A DNA stretch of 64,000 nucleotides, taken from RI-153 sp963721725 (GTDB lineage: Bacteria; Chloroflexota; Anaerolineae; Caldilineales; Caldilineaceae). The stretch is taken from assembly GCA_963721725.1 (NCBI GenBank), contig CAVRLX010000016.1, positions 496,001 through 560,000 on the forward strand. Reading direction: 5' to 3'. The stretch's first letter is position 1. The number at the start of each line of letters is the position of its first letter. Made by a program: the position numbers and the translations under genes. Below are positions 8,069 to 15,868 of the stretch, one piece after another. The notes below the pieces were generated by a model, which was given only the letters and a program-made list of their open reading frames with translations, made no database searches and was not told the DNA's origin.

Positions 8069-8527
8069 TTACTTTATTTTGCGGAGGTGATCTATCGCAC
8101 GCGCCATCCACTCTTGTTCGGCTATATACGTGAGCTGGCTCTCCGCTTGGCTCAAAGGAACCCATAGGGGCAGAAATTGTTCTGCATCAACTTCGCTGCG
8201 TTGGATTTGTCGCAGCGATTGAAGGCGCATGAGGAAGTAGTGTTCGTGGCGCACAACGTGGCGGTCTTTATAATCGTATTCCACCACTTCTTCGCCCAGA
8301 TCGGCCAGAATCGCCAGATCCGCATAGCCCGATTCTTCGCTGGTTTCGCGCAGGGCCGCTGCCGCATCGTCCTCATCCTCATCATCCACATGGCCTTTGG
8401 GCAAGCGGATCTCCGCACGGGCAGGCCGGTCTAGCAGCAAAACATAGGCTTGGGTTGGGTCCAAATCGGGCAAAAGGGCCTGTTGCACTACCACACCCCC
8501 CGCGGCTCGGTAATATTTTGGGTTCAT
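8069..8527 (-). CDS. Nudix hydrolase
   Basis: The 152-residue protein carries a Nudix box near residues 45-67: the catalytic REtsEEsG core is intact, with Glu residues for metal binding, while the first part has one extra residue between the Gly and the first Glu compared with the Gx5Ex7REUxEExGU consensus. Nudix enzymes hydrolyse nucleoside diphosphates linked to another group. The substrate cannot be read from the sequence. The N-terminal RAAGGVVV strand and the LLLDRP segment are typical of small housekeeping Nudix proteins. It lies 35 bases after the DtxR-type regulator gene on the same strand and could be read through from it. Confidence 0.87.
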   Translation of the reverse strand: MNPKYYRAAGGVVVQQALLPDLDPTQAYVLLLDRPARAEIRLPKGHVDDEDEDDAAAALRETSEESGYADLAILADLGEEVVEYDYKDRHVVRHEHYFLMRLQSLRQIQRSEVDAEQFLPLWVPLSQAESQLTYIAEQEWMARAIDHLRKIK

Positions 8528-8561
8528 ATCAAAACGGCTTCACTTCTTTGTGTCTGTTGGT

Positions 8562-9260
8562 TCAAGTTAGCTCAACATACAACAGGCGAGCCAACTCATG
8601 GCCCAGGATTTGTTGATTCACTTTGTGTGCGCCATGCCCATTTTGGGCCAGCCGATCCAACGAGACGGGGCCATTAAAGGGGGCCACATCCACCAAACGG
8701 ATCTGTTGGCCGGGAACAAGGCCCAACTGTGAGAGATAGCGTAAAATGCGGGAGTCATCGGTGGCGACACGGCGAATGTGTCCTTGTTGCCCATCGCCCA
8801 GAGAAAGCAGCGGAACTGTGGGATCTTCGCGCACATTGCCATCGTTGTCGGGAATGGGGTCACCGTGTGGGCAATGGGTGGGATATCCGCACAGCGTATC
8901 CATGCGTTCTTCAAAGGCGGCGCTGACGGAGTGTTCCAGCCGGTGCGCCTCCACATCCACTTGATCCCAGCTAAACCCCATTATCTCCATGAGAAAGACC
9001 TCCAAAAGCCGATGACGGCGCACCAGTTGCAGCGCAGCCAACCGGCCTTGCTCGGTTAACGTTACGCCATCCGCCCCGGAACGCTCAATCAAGGCTGCTT
9101 CTTCCAACCGTTTGAGCATGCTGCTGGAGGCTGCCGCCGAAACGTGCATCCGATCCGCCAGCGCGCCGGTGGTCACTTTATGCTCTTGTTCGTCTAATTT
9201 ATAGATGTTTGCCAGATAATCCAGCATCCCATCTGTGGTGAGTCCACAAAAAGTTCTCAT
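8562..9260 (-). CDS. DtxR/MntR-type metal-dependent transcriptional regulator
   Basis: The protein of about 232 residues has the DtxR layout: an N-terminal winged helix (residues about 8-65, with recognition segment VSAAASSSMLKRLEE), a dimerisation and metal-binding domain containing VEAHRLEHSVSAAFEERMD and CGYPTHCPHGDPIP, and a C-terminal FeoA/SH3-like domain. Metal ligands expected in the HRLEH region are present, so it should sense Mn or Fe. I prefer ATG 9260; a TTG one codon earlier is possible. Upstream is a near-consensus minus-strand promoter overlapped by an inverted repeat, which suggests autoregulation. No metal transporter lies nearby. Confidence 0.9.
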   Translation of the reverse strand: MRTFCGLTTDGMLDYLANIYKLDEQEHKVTTGALADRMHVSAAASSSMLKRLEEAALIERSGADGVTLTEQGRLAALQLVRRHRLLEVFLMEIMGFSWDQVDVEAHRLEHSVSAAFEERMDTLCGYPTHCPHGDPIPDNDGNVREDPTVPLLSLGDGQQGHIRRVATDDSRILRYLSQLGLVPGQQIRLVDVAPFNGPVSLDRLAQNGHGAHKVNQQILGHELARLLYVELT

Positions 9261-9322
9261 CAAAGGTCACTTTGGTGTGTTACACTGGGTCGGCTTTTCC
9301 CCAATAATAATTTTTATAGTTT

Positions 9323-9362
9323 CTTTGATAAAATTATACGTTGTCATCAAAGCCCGTGTCAA
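9323..9362 (-). promoter_or_regulatory. Promoter and putative operator of the DtxR-type gene
   Basis: On the minus strand, TTGACA (9362-9357) and TATAAT (9338-9333) are both perfect, 18 bases apart. An inverted repeat CTTTGAT (9323-9329) and ATCAAAG (9346-9352) brackets the -10 element. A second palindrome CAAAG-GTCA-CTTTG (9261-9274) sits at the start codon. The half-site word ATCAAAG recurs at 9259-9265. Binding by the DtxR-type protein itself is inferred. Confidence 0.62.
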
Positions 9363-9458
9363 AAAGCAAGGGATTGTCCAGACTTTGGGGGCCAGGATGC
9401 CCCGCGTCAATCTATGGTAAAATAGGCAAATCGTATTCCACGAGGAGCAGATAGACAG

Positions 9459-10190
9459 ATGGATGTATTACAGGAAGGCAGCGAGGAGTTAGGGATTTCT
9501 CTCTCCAGCGCACAGATCGTGCAATTTCAACGCTATTACGAGCTATTGACGGAATGGAACCAGCGTATGAATTTGACAGCGATTGAAGGCTATCAAGAGG
9601 TACAAACCAAACATTTTTTAGATAGCATCGCCGGTGCAGTGATAGTGGCCGAGGAATTAGGCGAAGCGCTCCCTCCCACGCGCCCGCTGCGGGTTGTGGA
9701 TGTTGGCTCTGGGGCTGGTTTTCCTGGTTTGCCGCTCAAGATCGTGTGGCCGGCGCTCTCAATGACCCTGTTGGACGGCACAGGCAAGAAGGTGACCTTT
9801 CTGAACGAAGTGGTTAGCGCATTGGGGCTGCAAAACGTGACTGTAGTGCAAGCGCGGGCTGAGGAGATCGGCACACAAGAAGAGTACCGGGCGCAGTTTG
9901 ATCTTGTCACAGCGCGGGCTGTCGCGCGTTTGAATACGCTGGTTGAATATCTCTTGCCGTTGGCACGGATCAATGGTTTTGTGATGGCCTACAAAGGGCC
10001 GAATGCCGCTGAGGAATTTATGCAAGCCGGCCAAGCCATTACCAAACTGGGCGGTGAGACCGTGCGCTTTGCCCCTGTGGATATCCCCTATCTTGAAGAA
10101 GAGCGACGCATTTTGTTGATCAAAAAGATTGCCGCCACCCCGAAAGCTTATCCTCGCCAACGGGGGATGCCGCGCAAAGAGCCGCTGTAG
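9459..10190 (+). CDS. rsmG: 16S rRNA (guanine-N7)-methyltransferase
   Basis: The 243-residue protein matches RsmG (GidB), which methylates G527 of 16S rRNA with S-adenosylmethionine. The diagnostic segments are present: WNQRMNLTAI near residue 32, DVGSGAGFPGLPLKI (SAM-binding motif I, near residue 78), the LLDGTGKKVTFL strand and FDLVTARAVA near residue 140. Length is normal. ATG 9459 follows a GAGGAG ribosome binding site. A hairpin terminator follows at 10204. The C-terminal tail is basic. Confidence 0.95.
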   Translation: MDVLQEGSEELGISLSSAQIVQFQRYYELLTEWNQRMNLTAIEGYQEVQTKHFLDSIAGAVIVAEELGEALPPTRPLRVVDVGSGAGFPGLPLKIVWPALSMTLLDGTGKKVTFLNEVVSALGLQNVTVVQARAEEIGTQEEYRAQFDLVTARAVARLNTLVEYLLPLARINGFVMAYKGPNAAEEFMQAGQAITKLGGETVRFAPVDIPYLEEERRILLIKKIAATPKAYPRQRGMPRKEPL

Positions 10191-10203
10191 CAGCGATCTA
10201 AAA

Positions 10204-10234
10204 GCCACCCGAAGCGAACTTCGGGCGGCTTTGT
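10204..10234 (+). terminator. Terminator of rsmG
   Basis: GCC-CCCGAAG pairs with CTTCGGG-GGC around a CGAA tetraloop, with one A-C mismatch in the stem. TTTGTTATT follows on the plus strand. Confidence 0.85.
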
Positions 10235-10255
10235 TATTATTTGGTTTGGCGCTTA

Positions 10256-10328
10256 TATACTCCGCAGCAGCACACAAGGAAATGTTTCAAAGAGCAGAAA
10301 CGGGTTCTTTGTGGCGCTGCTTAGAATA
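10256..10328. repeat. Structured repeat family 1, copy A
   Basis: This 73-base element is repeated, at the same length, at 50757-50829. Its ends are TATAC-NNN-GCAGC and GCTGC-NNN-GAATA. Inside, CACAAGGAA (10273-10281) pairs with TTCTTTGTG (10305-10313) using one G-U pair, and GTTTC (10284-10288) pairs with GAAAC (10297-10301) around a loop starting AAAGAG. It begins one base beyond the rex stop codon, so it would be the 3' untranslated region of rex. Confidence 0.72.
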
Positions 10329-10329
10329 G

Positions 10330-10977
10330 CTAGCCCAGATAATAGGTCATATGTTGAAAGTGGATCACCGGATCGATGTATTCGACCCGTACATGGGGCG
10401 GAACGAGCAGCGTGATGGGCGCATAGCAGAGAATGCTTGTGACACCGGCATCAATGAGCGCATCCGCGACACGCTGCGCCGCCTGCACCGGTACAGCAAT
10501 CACAGAAATTTGCGCCCCGATCTCCTGGATACGCTCTTTCAGGTTTGACATCCCCTCGACAGCCAGATTACCCACAGCGCGCCCGATCTTGCCTTCGTCC
10601 TCATCGAAGATCGCCGCTACCTGAAAACCGCGTGTCTCGAAGCCATTATAATTGGCAACGGCATTGCCCAAGGATCCCGCGCCCACCAAGACCACCGGCC
10701 AGACCCGATCTACATGTAAAATTTTCTGTAGTTGTTTGCACAAATAGGGGATGTTATAGCCTGTGCCTTGTTTGCCAAATTCGCCAAAGTGGCTGAGGTC
10801 TTTGCGGATCTGGGCAGAGCTGATGCCCAGATGCTCACCCAATTCCTGGCTAGATGTTACCTCGCGGCCTTCGCTGGAAAGCAAATTAAGCGTACGCAAA
10901 TAGACAGGCAGGCGTCCAATCACAATGTCGGGGATCTCTTGTTTACTGCGCTTCGTGTCAGTTTTGTTCGATTTCAT
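10330..10977 (-). CDS. rex: Redox-sensing transcriptional repressor Rex
   Basis: The 215-residue protein is Rex, which binds DNA when NADH is low and represses fermentation and respiration genes. The N-terminal winged helix covers about residues 18-80 (GRLPVYLRTLNLL, then GISSAQIRKDLSHFGEFGKQGTG cut short here for brevity), and the Rossmann domain begins with VVLVGAGSLGNAVANY near residue 95. The C-terminal swap helix ends IHFQHMTYYLG. A long palindrome with TTGTG and CACAA half-sites lies upstream at 11010-11039 and may be its own operator. A repeat element starts directly after its stop codon. Confidence 0.95.
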   Translation of the reverse strand: MKSNKTDTKRSKQEIPDIVIGRLPVYLRTLNLLSSEGREVTSSQELGEHLGISSAQIRKDLSHFGEFGKQGTGYNIPYLCKQLQKILHVDRVWPVVLVGAGSLGNAVANYNGFETRGFQVAAIFDEDEGKIGRAVGNLAVEGMSNLKERIQEIGAQISVIAVPVQAAQRVADALIDAGVTSILCYAPITLLVPPHVRVEYIDPVIHFQHMTYYLG

Positions 10978-11009
10978 AAGCTACAGTCTGTGGGTCACGC
11001 CAGGGAACG

Positions 11010-11039
11010 TTGTGCAGAGCGCCTGCGCCCTCTGCACAA
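11010..11039. promoter_or_regulatory. Putative Rex operator / palindrome upstream of rex
   Basis: TTGTGCAGAG (11010-11019) and CTCTGCACAA (11030-11039) form a perfect inverted repeat around 10 bases, ending 33 bases before the rex start. Rex sites normally have TTGTG and CACAA half-sites, but closer together. It could instead be an unrelated hairpin. Confidence 0.45.
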
Positions 11040-11099
11040 TCCAGTGCATTTTATCACAAACTGAAAATATTGAGCAACAATTGCAAACTTTCTTTACAT

Positions 11100-11915
11100 T
11101 TAGACGCCGCTAAACACAGAGAAGCCGCCGTCCACAGGCACGACAATCCCAGTGACGAAACGGGAAGCATCGCTCGCCAGCCACACTGCTGTGCCCACCA
11201 ACTCCTCGGCTTCGCCAAAGCGCCGCATGGGCGTGTGATCGATGATCTGCTGCCCACGTGCAGTCAAGCCACCGTCGGGCTGCAACAACAAGGCACGGTT
11301 TTGATCACCGATGAAAAAGCCGGGCGCAATGGCGTTGACACGCAGCGCCGCATTGTATTTCAGCGCTAGTTCGGTGGCAAGCCACCCCGTAAAGTTATCC
11401 ACGGCGGCTTTGGCCGCGCTATATCCCATGACACGCGTCAGCACTTTAACCGCCGCCATGGACGAGATGTTGATAATCGAGCCGCTGCCCGCCGCGGCCA
11501 TGCTTTCGCCAAAGACCTGGGACGGCAACACGGTTCCGGTGAAATTTAGCCCCATGACACTTTCCAGCGCGCTGATTTCCATGTTGAAAAAGGTGCGGTC
11601 GCCAATAATGGTAGCGGCGGGCATATTACCCCCGGCGGCATTGACCAAGATATCGATGCGACCCCACTGCGCCAGCACCCCATCGCGCACGGCAATCAGC
11701 GTCTCCCGATCTAGCACATCGGCAGGCAAGGCCACAGCGTCGGCGCCGGTAGCTTGAATTGAGGCCGCCACTTCGGTGGCCGTTTCGGCACGTCGACCCA
11801 GAATGCCCACACGTGCGCCTGCCGCGGCCAGTCCACGCGCAATCGCCCCGCCCAGCACACCCGTGCCCCCGGTGACAATCGCAACCTTGCCGTTCAATGA
11901 AAAAAGTTCAGACAT
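11100..11915 (-). CDS. SDR-family oxidoreductase, probable fructuronate reductase (D-mannonate oxidoreductase)
   Basis: This protein of about 271 residues is a classical short-chain dehydrogenase: cofactor motif TGGTGVLGGAIA near residue 15, NAAGG near residue 92, catalytic Ser in INISSMAA, and YSAAKAA carrying the Tyr and Lys. Its sequence style (long insertion RTFFNMEISALESVMGLN and the DHTPMRRFGEAEEL end) is that of SDR-type mannonate oxidoreductases. It is the next minus-strand gene after tagaturonate epimerase, which would supply fructuronate. I chose the ATG at 11915, nine bases after AAGGAG; the ATG at 11924 directly abuts that site. The substrate is inferred from context. Confidence 0.78.
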   Translation of the reverse strand: MSELFSLNGKVAIVTGGTGVLGGAIARGLAAAGARVGILGRRAETATEVAASIQATGADAVALPADVLDRETLIAVRDGVLAQWGRIDILVNAAGGNMPAATIIGDRTFFNMEISALESVMGLNFTGTVLPSQVFGESMAAAGSGSIINISSMAAVKVLTRVMGYSAAKAAVDNFTGWLATELALKYNAALRVNAIAPGFFIGDQNRALLLQPDGGLTARGQQIIDHTPMRRFGEAEELVGTAVWLASDASRFVTGIVVPVDGGFSVFSGV

Positions 11916-12055
11916 ACCACTCATCTCCTTCGATCGGTGCGTAGGTTTTGCAGAAATTCAACGCAAAGAACGCAAAATGGCAGATTAGAACACGGATAAA
12001 GCCGTTTGCATTTTGCCTTTTCCTCTGCGCCGTTTGCGCCTTGGCGGTGAAAACA

Positions 12056-13531
12056 TCAAGCCGTTTGCAGATCAGTGAATGGATCCAAATGGCGGCGGAA
12101 ATGGGCGATAAGCACCGCGTTGTACTCTTCTTCGTGATCACGGATAAACGCTTTCAGGCGCTCGCCGTAGTGGTCGAGGACCGAGCCAAAGGTGACGTGT
12201 AGCACCTGGCGCGAATCAAACTGGTTGAGCAGATCAGGCAGATCCGCATCGGCATAGGCTTCGGCGGCGTGTACCTTGCTCGCATCACACGAGAGATAGT
12301 AGCTTTTGCGATCTTTCTCGAAGCGGCTGCGGGCAAAATCAAGGAGGGTGCGGAAGAAGGCCGGATCTTCGTTGGCGATCACACGCAGGGCTTCGAGATA
12401 GCTGGTGCCGGCAGTCTTGACATGCACCAATCCGTGCGCAGCCCGCGCCACGTTGGGATAGATGCTGAATTTGTCGGAGCCAGTGTGGACGCTGAGTTTA
12501 TAGCCGCCAAAGTGGTGCATAATGGCGGCGTGGTCTTGCAATTCTGCCTCAAAAATATCCAAATCACCCATATAATCCACGCCTTTTTCGAACTTGCCAA
12601 TAAAGCGCGGGGCTACACTTACCACAGGGATGTTGAGCCGCCTCAGTTCGTTGACGATGAAAAAGTGTTCGTGGGGCGAGGTGGGCGTGTCGGTCTCGTC
12701 CACCGAGACCTCCAACTCAAAAGGTTGATCGGGGGCCTGGCTGCGTAGGGCGTCGGCCACGGTGCGGGCATGGGCAATGGCTCGGCCATATTTGGCGGCA
12801 GCGCGCAGCAATTCTTCTTCGTCAAAACGGATGGTGAGATCGCCCATGACAAAGGGCTGGGTCAAGTAGCGCTGGCGCAGATCCGCGGCTGTGGTGTCGA
12901 GGCGATCCGCGGGCAGAGCCTCTACTTTTTGAGACAACGTTGCCAGATCGTCAGTCTGGGCGGCGTTGTCCACATGATCGCTGGGATCAATGGTATAGAA
13001 GGTGTAGCCGGCGGCCACGAAATCGGGTAGACTGGCAACTTCCTTTACATGATCGGCATCGGCGCCCCATTCCTCGCGCCAGCCCTCTTGGAAGACGCCC
13101 CACATGGCATCGTCCACTACCTGTTGTGGCGTGCGCCCAATACGACTGTTTTCGCGCACCGATTGCTGGGCAAAGATGGGCGCAATGCCCGTGCGACGCA
13201 CGGCGCGCACATGGCCGGGCGTCGCCAGCCCAATGCGATCCCCGAAGCCATAGGAGGTGCGCGTCCCCAGCGGAACCGGACGCAACCAGGGCAGATGCGC
13301 TCGCAGCGCGACCGCATTAGCTGCGCTGAGCGGGCAGATCTTGGCCTTGCCCTCGCCTACGGTGACCGTCTCTCCGGCGAAATCGGCACTTGTGCCCAAG
13401 ACGGCTAACATGCGTTCGCCGCCTTTGCGCAAAAGGCAATAGAGGGTGCTGTCTTGTTCGACGACGGAAGTGCTATACAACGTTGCGTCGATCTGATCCG
13501 CCAGCTTGGCTGGCAGTGAAGGCTGAGACAT
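12056..13531 (-). CDS. uxaE: Tagaturonate epimerase family protein
   Basis: The 491-residue protein matches the UxaE family, which converts D-tagaturonate to D-fructuronate in hexuronate breakdown. Landmarks include YGFGDRIGLATPGH near residue 90, the EVSVDETDTPTSPHEHFF segment with likely metal ligands, and KLSVHTGSDKFSIYPNVAR near residue 350. I chose ATG 13531, preceded by AAGGAG; the longer frame to 13648 adds a basic, low-complexity lead. About 140 bases separate it from the SDR gene, so the two could be one operon that turns tagaturonate into mannonate. No uxaC or uxuA lies in the window. Confidence 0.88.
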   Translation of the reverse strand: MSQPSLPAKLADQIDATLYSTSVVEQDSTLYCLLRKGGERMLAVLGTSADFAGETVTVGEGKAKICPLSAANAVALRAHLPWLRPVPLGTRTSYGFGDRIGLATPGHVRAVRRTGIAPIFAQQSVRENSRIGRTPQQVVDDAMWGVFQEGWREEWGADADHVKEVASLPDFVAAGYTFYTIDPSDHVDNAAQTDDLATLSQKVEALPADRLDTTAADLRQRYLTQPFVMGDLTIRFDEEELLRAAAKYGRAIAHARTVADALRSQAPDQPFELEVSVDETDTPTSPHEHFFIVNELRRLNIPVVSVAPRFIGKFEKGVDYMGDLDIFEAELQDHAAIMHHFGGYKLSVHTGSDKFSIYPNVARAAHGLVHVKTAGTSYLEALRVIANEDPAFFRTLLDFARSRFEKDRKSYYLSCDASKVHAAEAYADADLPDLLNQFDSRQVLHVTFGSVLDHYGERLKAFIRDHEEEYNAVLIAHFRRHLDPFTDLQTA

Positions 13532-13727
13532 AACTGCTCTCCTTGGATGTGTAATCGATGGGATGGTGGGGAACGCTGTTCTGTGCCCAGTGTAGCATAC
13601 TCCTAAAAGCACCGAAAAGAAACCGTCCTGCCCTGTTCTGCTTTCCACTTTGGGGGTGGTACGTTACAATAGAGCAAGCACAGATTTCGTCCCCACCCTC
13701 GTTTTTTAGTCCGATAAAAGGTGATCT

Positions 13728-14597
13728 ATGCCCACCACGCCTGCATATATTGATACTCATGTTCACTATCGGGATCCATCCCGCCTGAGCTATCCCTGGC
13801 TGGAAACTGTCCCGGCCATCAACCAGCCCTTTTTACCCGCCGATTTTGATGTTGCCACCGCCGGGCTGCCCCTGGAAGGCATTGTCTTTGTACAGGCCGA
13901 TACTGCGCCAGAGCAGGCGATTGAAGAGGCGGCCTGGGTGACAGAACTGGCCGCGGCCGAGCCGCGTATCATGGGCATCGTGGCCGATGCCCGCCTGGAA
14001 CGCGGTGATGCTGTACGTCCACAGTTGGAAGGGCTGCAACAGTACCCGTTGGTTAAGGGCATTCGCCGCCTGATCCAATCGGAGCCGCTGGGCTTCGCCG
14101 TGGAAGCTGACTTTGTGCGCGGCGTGCAGAGTCTGGCCGAGTTCGGCTATAGCTTTGACATCTGCATCTATCACCCGCAAATGGTGGACGCCATTCAACT
14201 AGTGGCCCAGTGTGATGATGTGCGCTTTGTGCTTGATCACATTGGCAAGCCGAGCATCCGCAACCAAGTGCGCGAACCGTGGTCAACCCGCATCCGCGAA
14301 CTGGCGGCCTTTCCCAATGTCCACTGCAAATTATCGGGTATGGTCAACGAGGCCGATCACGACGCCTGGCATCTTGAGGATCTGCGTCCCTATGCCGACG
14401 TTATCTTTGAAGAATTCGGCCCCGACCGTATTATGTTTGGCGGTGATTGGCCGGTAGTGACACTGGCCGCCAGCTACAAACAGTGGTTTGAAACGGTACA
14501 GGCTTTTGTCGCTCAACTTTCTGCCAACGAACAACGCAAGATTTTTCACGACAACGCAATTCAATTCTATCGACTTGACGGTGCTGTGCAAGGCTAG
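13728..14597 (+). CDS. Amidohydrolase-2 family lactonase (L-fucono-1,5-lactonase-like)
   Basis: The 289-residue protein is a metal-dependent TIM-barrel hydrolase of COG3618. It shows the N-terminal IDTHVHYRDP metal motif, LVKGIRRLIQSE near residue 105, the FVLDHIGKP strand near residue 165, and the terminal FGGDWPVV that carries the catalytic Asp. Relatives open L-fucono-, L-rhamnono- or galactaro-lactones. It is 40 bases upstream of xylA on the same strand, so it probably belongs to a sugar catabolic operon with xylA and xylB. The exact lactone is not readable from sequence. Confidence 0.85.
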   Translation: MPTTPAYIDTHVHYRDPSRLSYPWLETVPAINQPFLPADFDVATAGLPLEGIVFVQADTAPEQAIEEAAWVTELAAAEPRIMGIVADARLERGDAVRPQLEGLQQYPLVKGIRRLIQSEPLGFAVEADFVRGVQSLAEFGYSFDICIYHPQMVDAIQLVAQCDDVRFVLDHIGKPSIRNQVREPWSTRIRELAAFPNVHCKLSGMVNEADHDAWHLEDLRPYADVIFEEFGPDRIMFGGDWPVVTLAASYKQWFETVQAFVAQLSANEQRKIFHDNAIQFYRLDGAVQG

Positions 14598-14637
14598 CCG
14601 TCGCATCTGCGCATCTGCGCATCCACAAGGAGACCTT

Positions 14638-15792
14638 ATGGCTGATTACACTCCCCAATCCGAAAACAAATTTACCTTTGGCCTGTGGACCGTGGGCAAC
14701 CCAGGCCGCGATCCCTTTGGCGAACCTGTGCGCCACGTTATTTCGCCAGTGGAGATCGTTCACTTGTTGGCCGACGTGGGCGCATGGGGCGTCAACTTCC
14801 ACGACAACGATCTTGTCCCGATTGACGCCACGGCCCAAGAGCGCGATCAGATTGTCTCTGATTTTAAGAAGGCGCTGGACGAAACCGGGCTGGTTGTACC
14901 CATGGCAACCACCAATCTTTTCACCGATCCGGCCTTTCGCGATGGTGCGTTTACAAGCAATGATCCCGACGTGCGCGCCTATGCCCTGCAAAAGACCATG
15001 CACGCCATTGATCTCGGCGCAGAATTAGGCGCGAAGATCTATGTCTTTTGGGGTGGGCGCGAAGGCACCGAGACCGACGCCGCCAAGAATCCGTTGGACG
15101 CGCTGAAATGGTTCCGCGAATCGCTGAACTTCCTCTGCGAATATTCCGAAGATCAGGGCTACGGAATGCAATTTGCGCTGGAAGCCAAGCCCAACGAGCC
15201 GCGCGGCGACATTTTCCCATCCACCACCGGCCACATGCTGGCCTTCATCGAAACGCTGGATCACCCAGAGATGGTGGGCGTCAACCCCGAAATGGCACAC
15301 GAACACATGGCAGGGCTGAACTTTATGCATGCCGTGGCCCAAGCCTGGGATGCGGGCAAGCTTTTCCACATTGACCTTAACGATCAAAACTTCGCCCGCT
15401 ATGATCAGGACTTCCGCTTCGGCTCGCACAACATTAAGCAAGCCTTCTTCCTGGTCAAGTTTTTGGAAGATGTGGGCTATAACGGCTCGCGCCATTTTGA
15501 CGCCCACGCCTATCGCACCTCGGATTACGAAGATGTCAAGGCCTTTGCGCGCGGCTGCATGCGCTCGTATGAGATCTTGAAAGAAAAGGCCGCCAAATTC
15601 CGCGCCGACAGTGAAATTCAAGCACTGCTGGCCGAGTTCCGCGGCGGCGAAAGTCTGGTGGGCAAATATTCCGCCGACGCTGCCAAGCAACTCAAGGCGC
15701 GCACCTTCGACCGCAAAGAACTGGGCGGTCGCGGCAAACCCTACGAACGTCTGGATCAACTGGTCTTCGATCTGCTCATGGGCGTGCGTTAA
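14638..15792 (+). CDS. xylA: Xylose isomerase
   Basis: The 384-residue protein is a class I (actinobacterial-size) xylose isomerase that converts xylose to xylulose. Catalytic His55 and Asp58 lie in FHDNDLVP, the substrate-binding Trp in FWGGREG, metal ligands in EAKPNEPRGD and HEHMAGLNF, and the second metal site in FHIDLNDQ. I chose ATG 14638, eight bases after AAGGAGA; the longer frame upstream overlaps the lactonase gene. xylB follows 76 bases downstream across a perfect microrepeat hairpin (15811-15846). Confidence 0.96.
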   Translation: MADYTPQSENKFTFGLWTVGNPGRDPFGEPVRHVISPVEIVHLLADVGAWGVNFHDNDLVPIDATAQERDQIVSDFKKALDETGLVVPMATTNLFTDPAFRDGAFTSNDPDVRAYALQKTMHAIDLGAELGAKIYVFWGGREGTETDAAKNPLDALKWFRESLNFLCEYSEDQGYGMQFALEAKPNEPRGDIFPSTTGHMLAFIETLDHPEMVGVNPEMAHEHMAGLNFMHAVAQAWDAGKLFHIDLNDQNFARYDQDFRFGSHNIKQAFFLVKFLEDVGYNGSRHFDAHAYRTSDYEDVKAFARGCMRSYEILKEKAAKFRADSEIQALLAEFRGGESLVGKYSADAAKQLKARTFDRKELGGRGKPYERLDQLVFDLLMGVR

Positions 15793-15810
15793 TTCTAGCG
15801 ATGTAACCCG

Positions 15811-15846
15811 TAATGCGTGATGCGTAAAGGTACGCATCACGCATTA
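15811..15846. repeat. Microrepeat hairpin between xylA and xylB
   Basis: TAATGCGTGATGCGTA (15811-15826) and TACGCATCACGCATTA (15831-15846) are perfectly complementary around a 4-base loop AAGG. The word ACGCATCACGCATTA recurs at 17421-17436 and 47140-47170, and a tandem form sits inside the coding region at 45403-45433. There is no T-run, so it is not an obvious terminator. Confidence 0.8.
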
Positions 15847-15868
15847 TGCATTTAAACAGGAGATTCCC

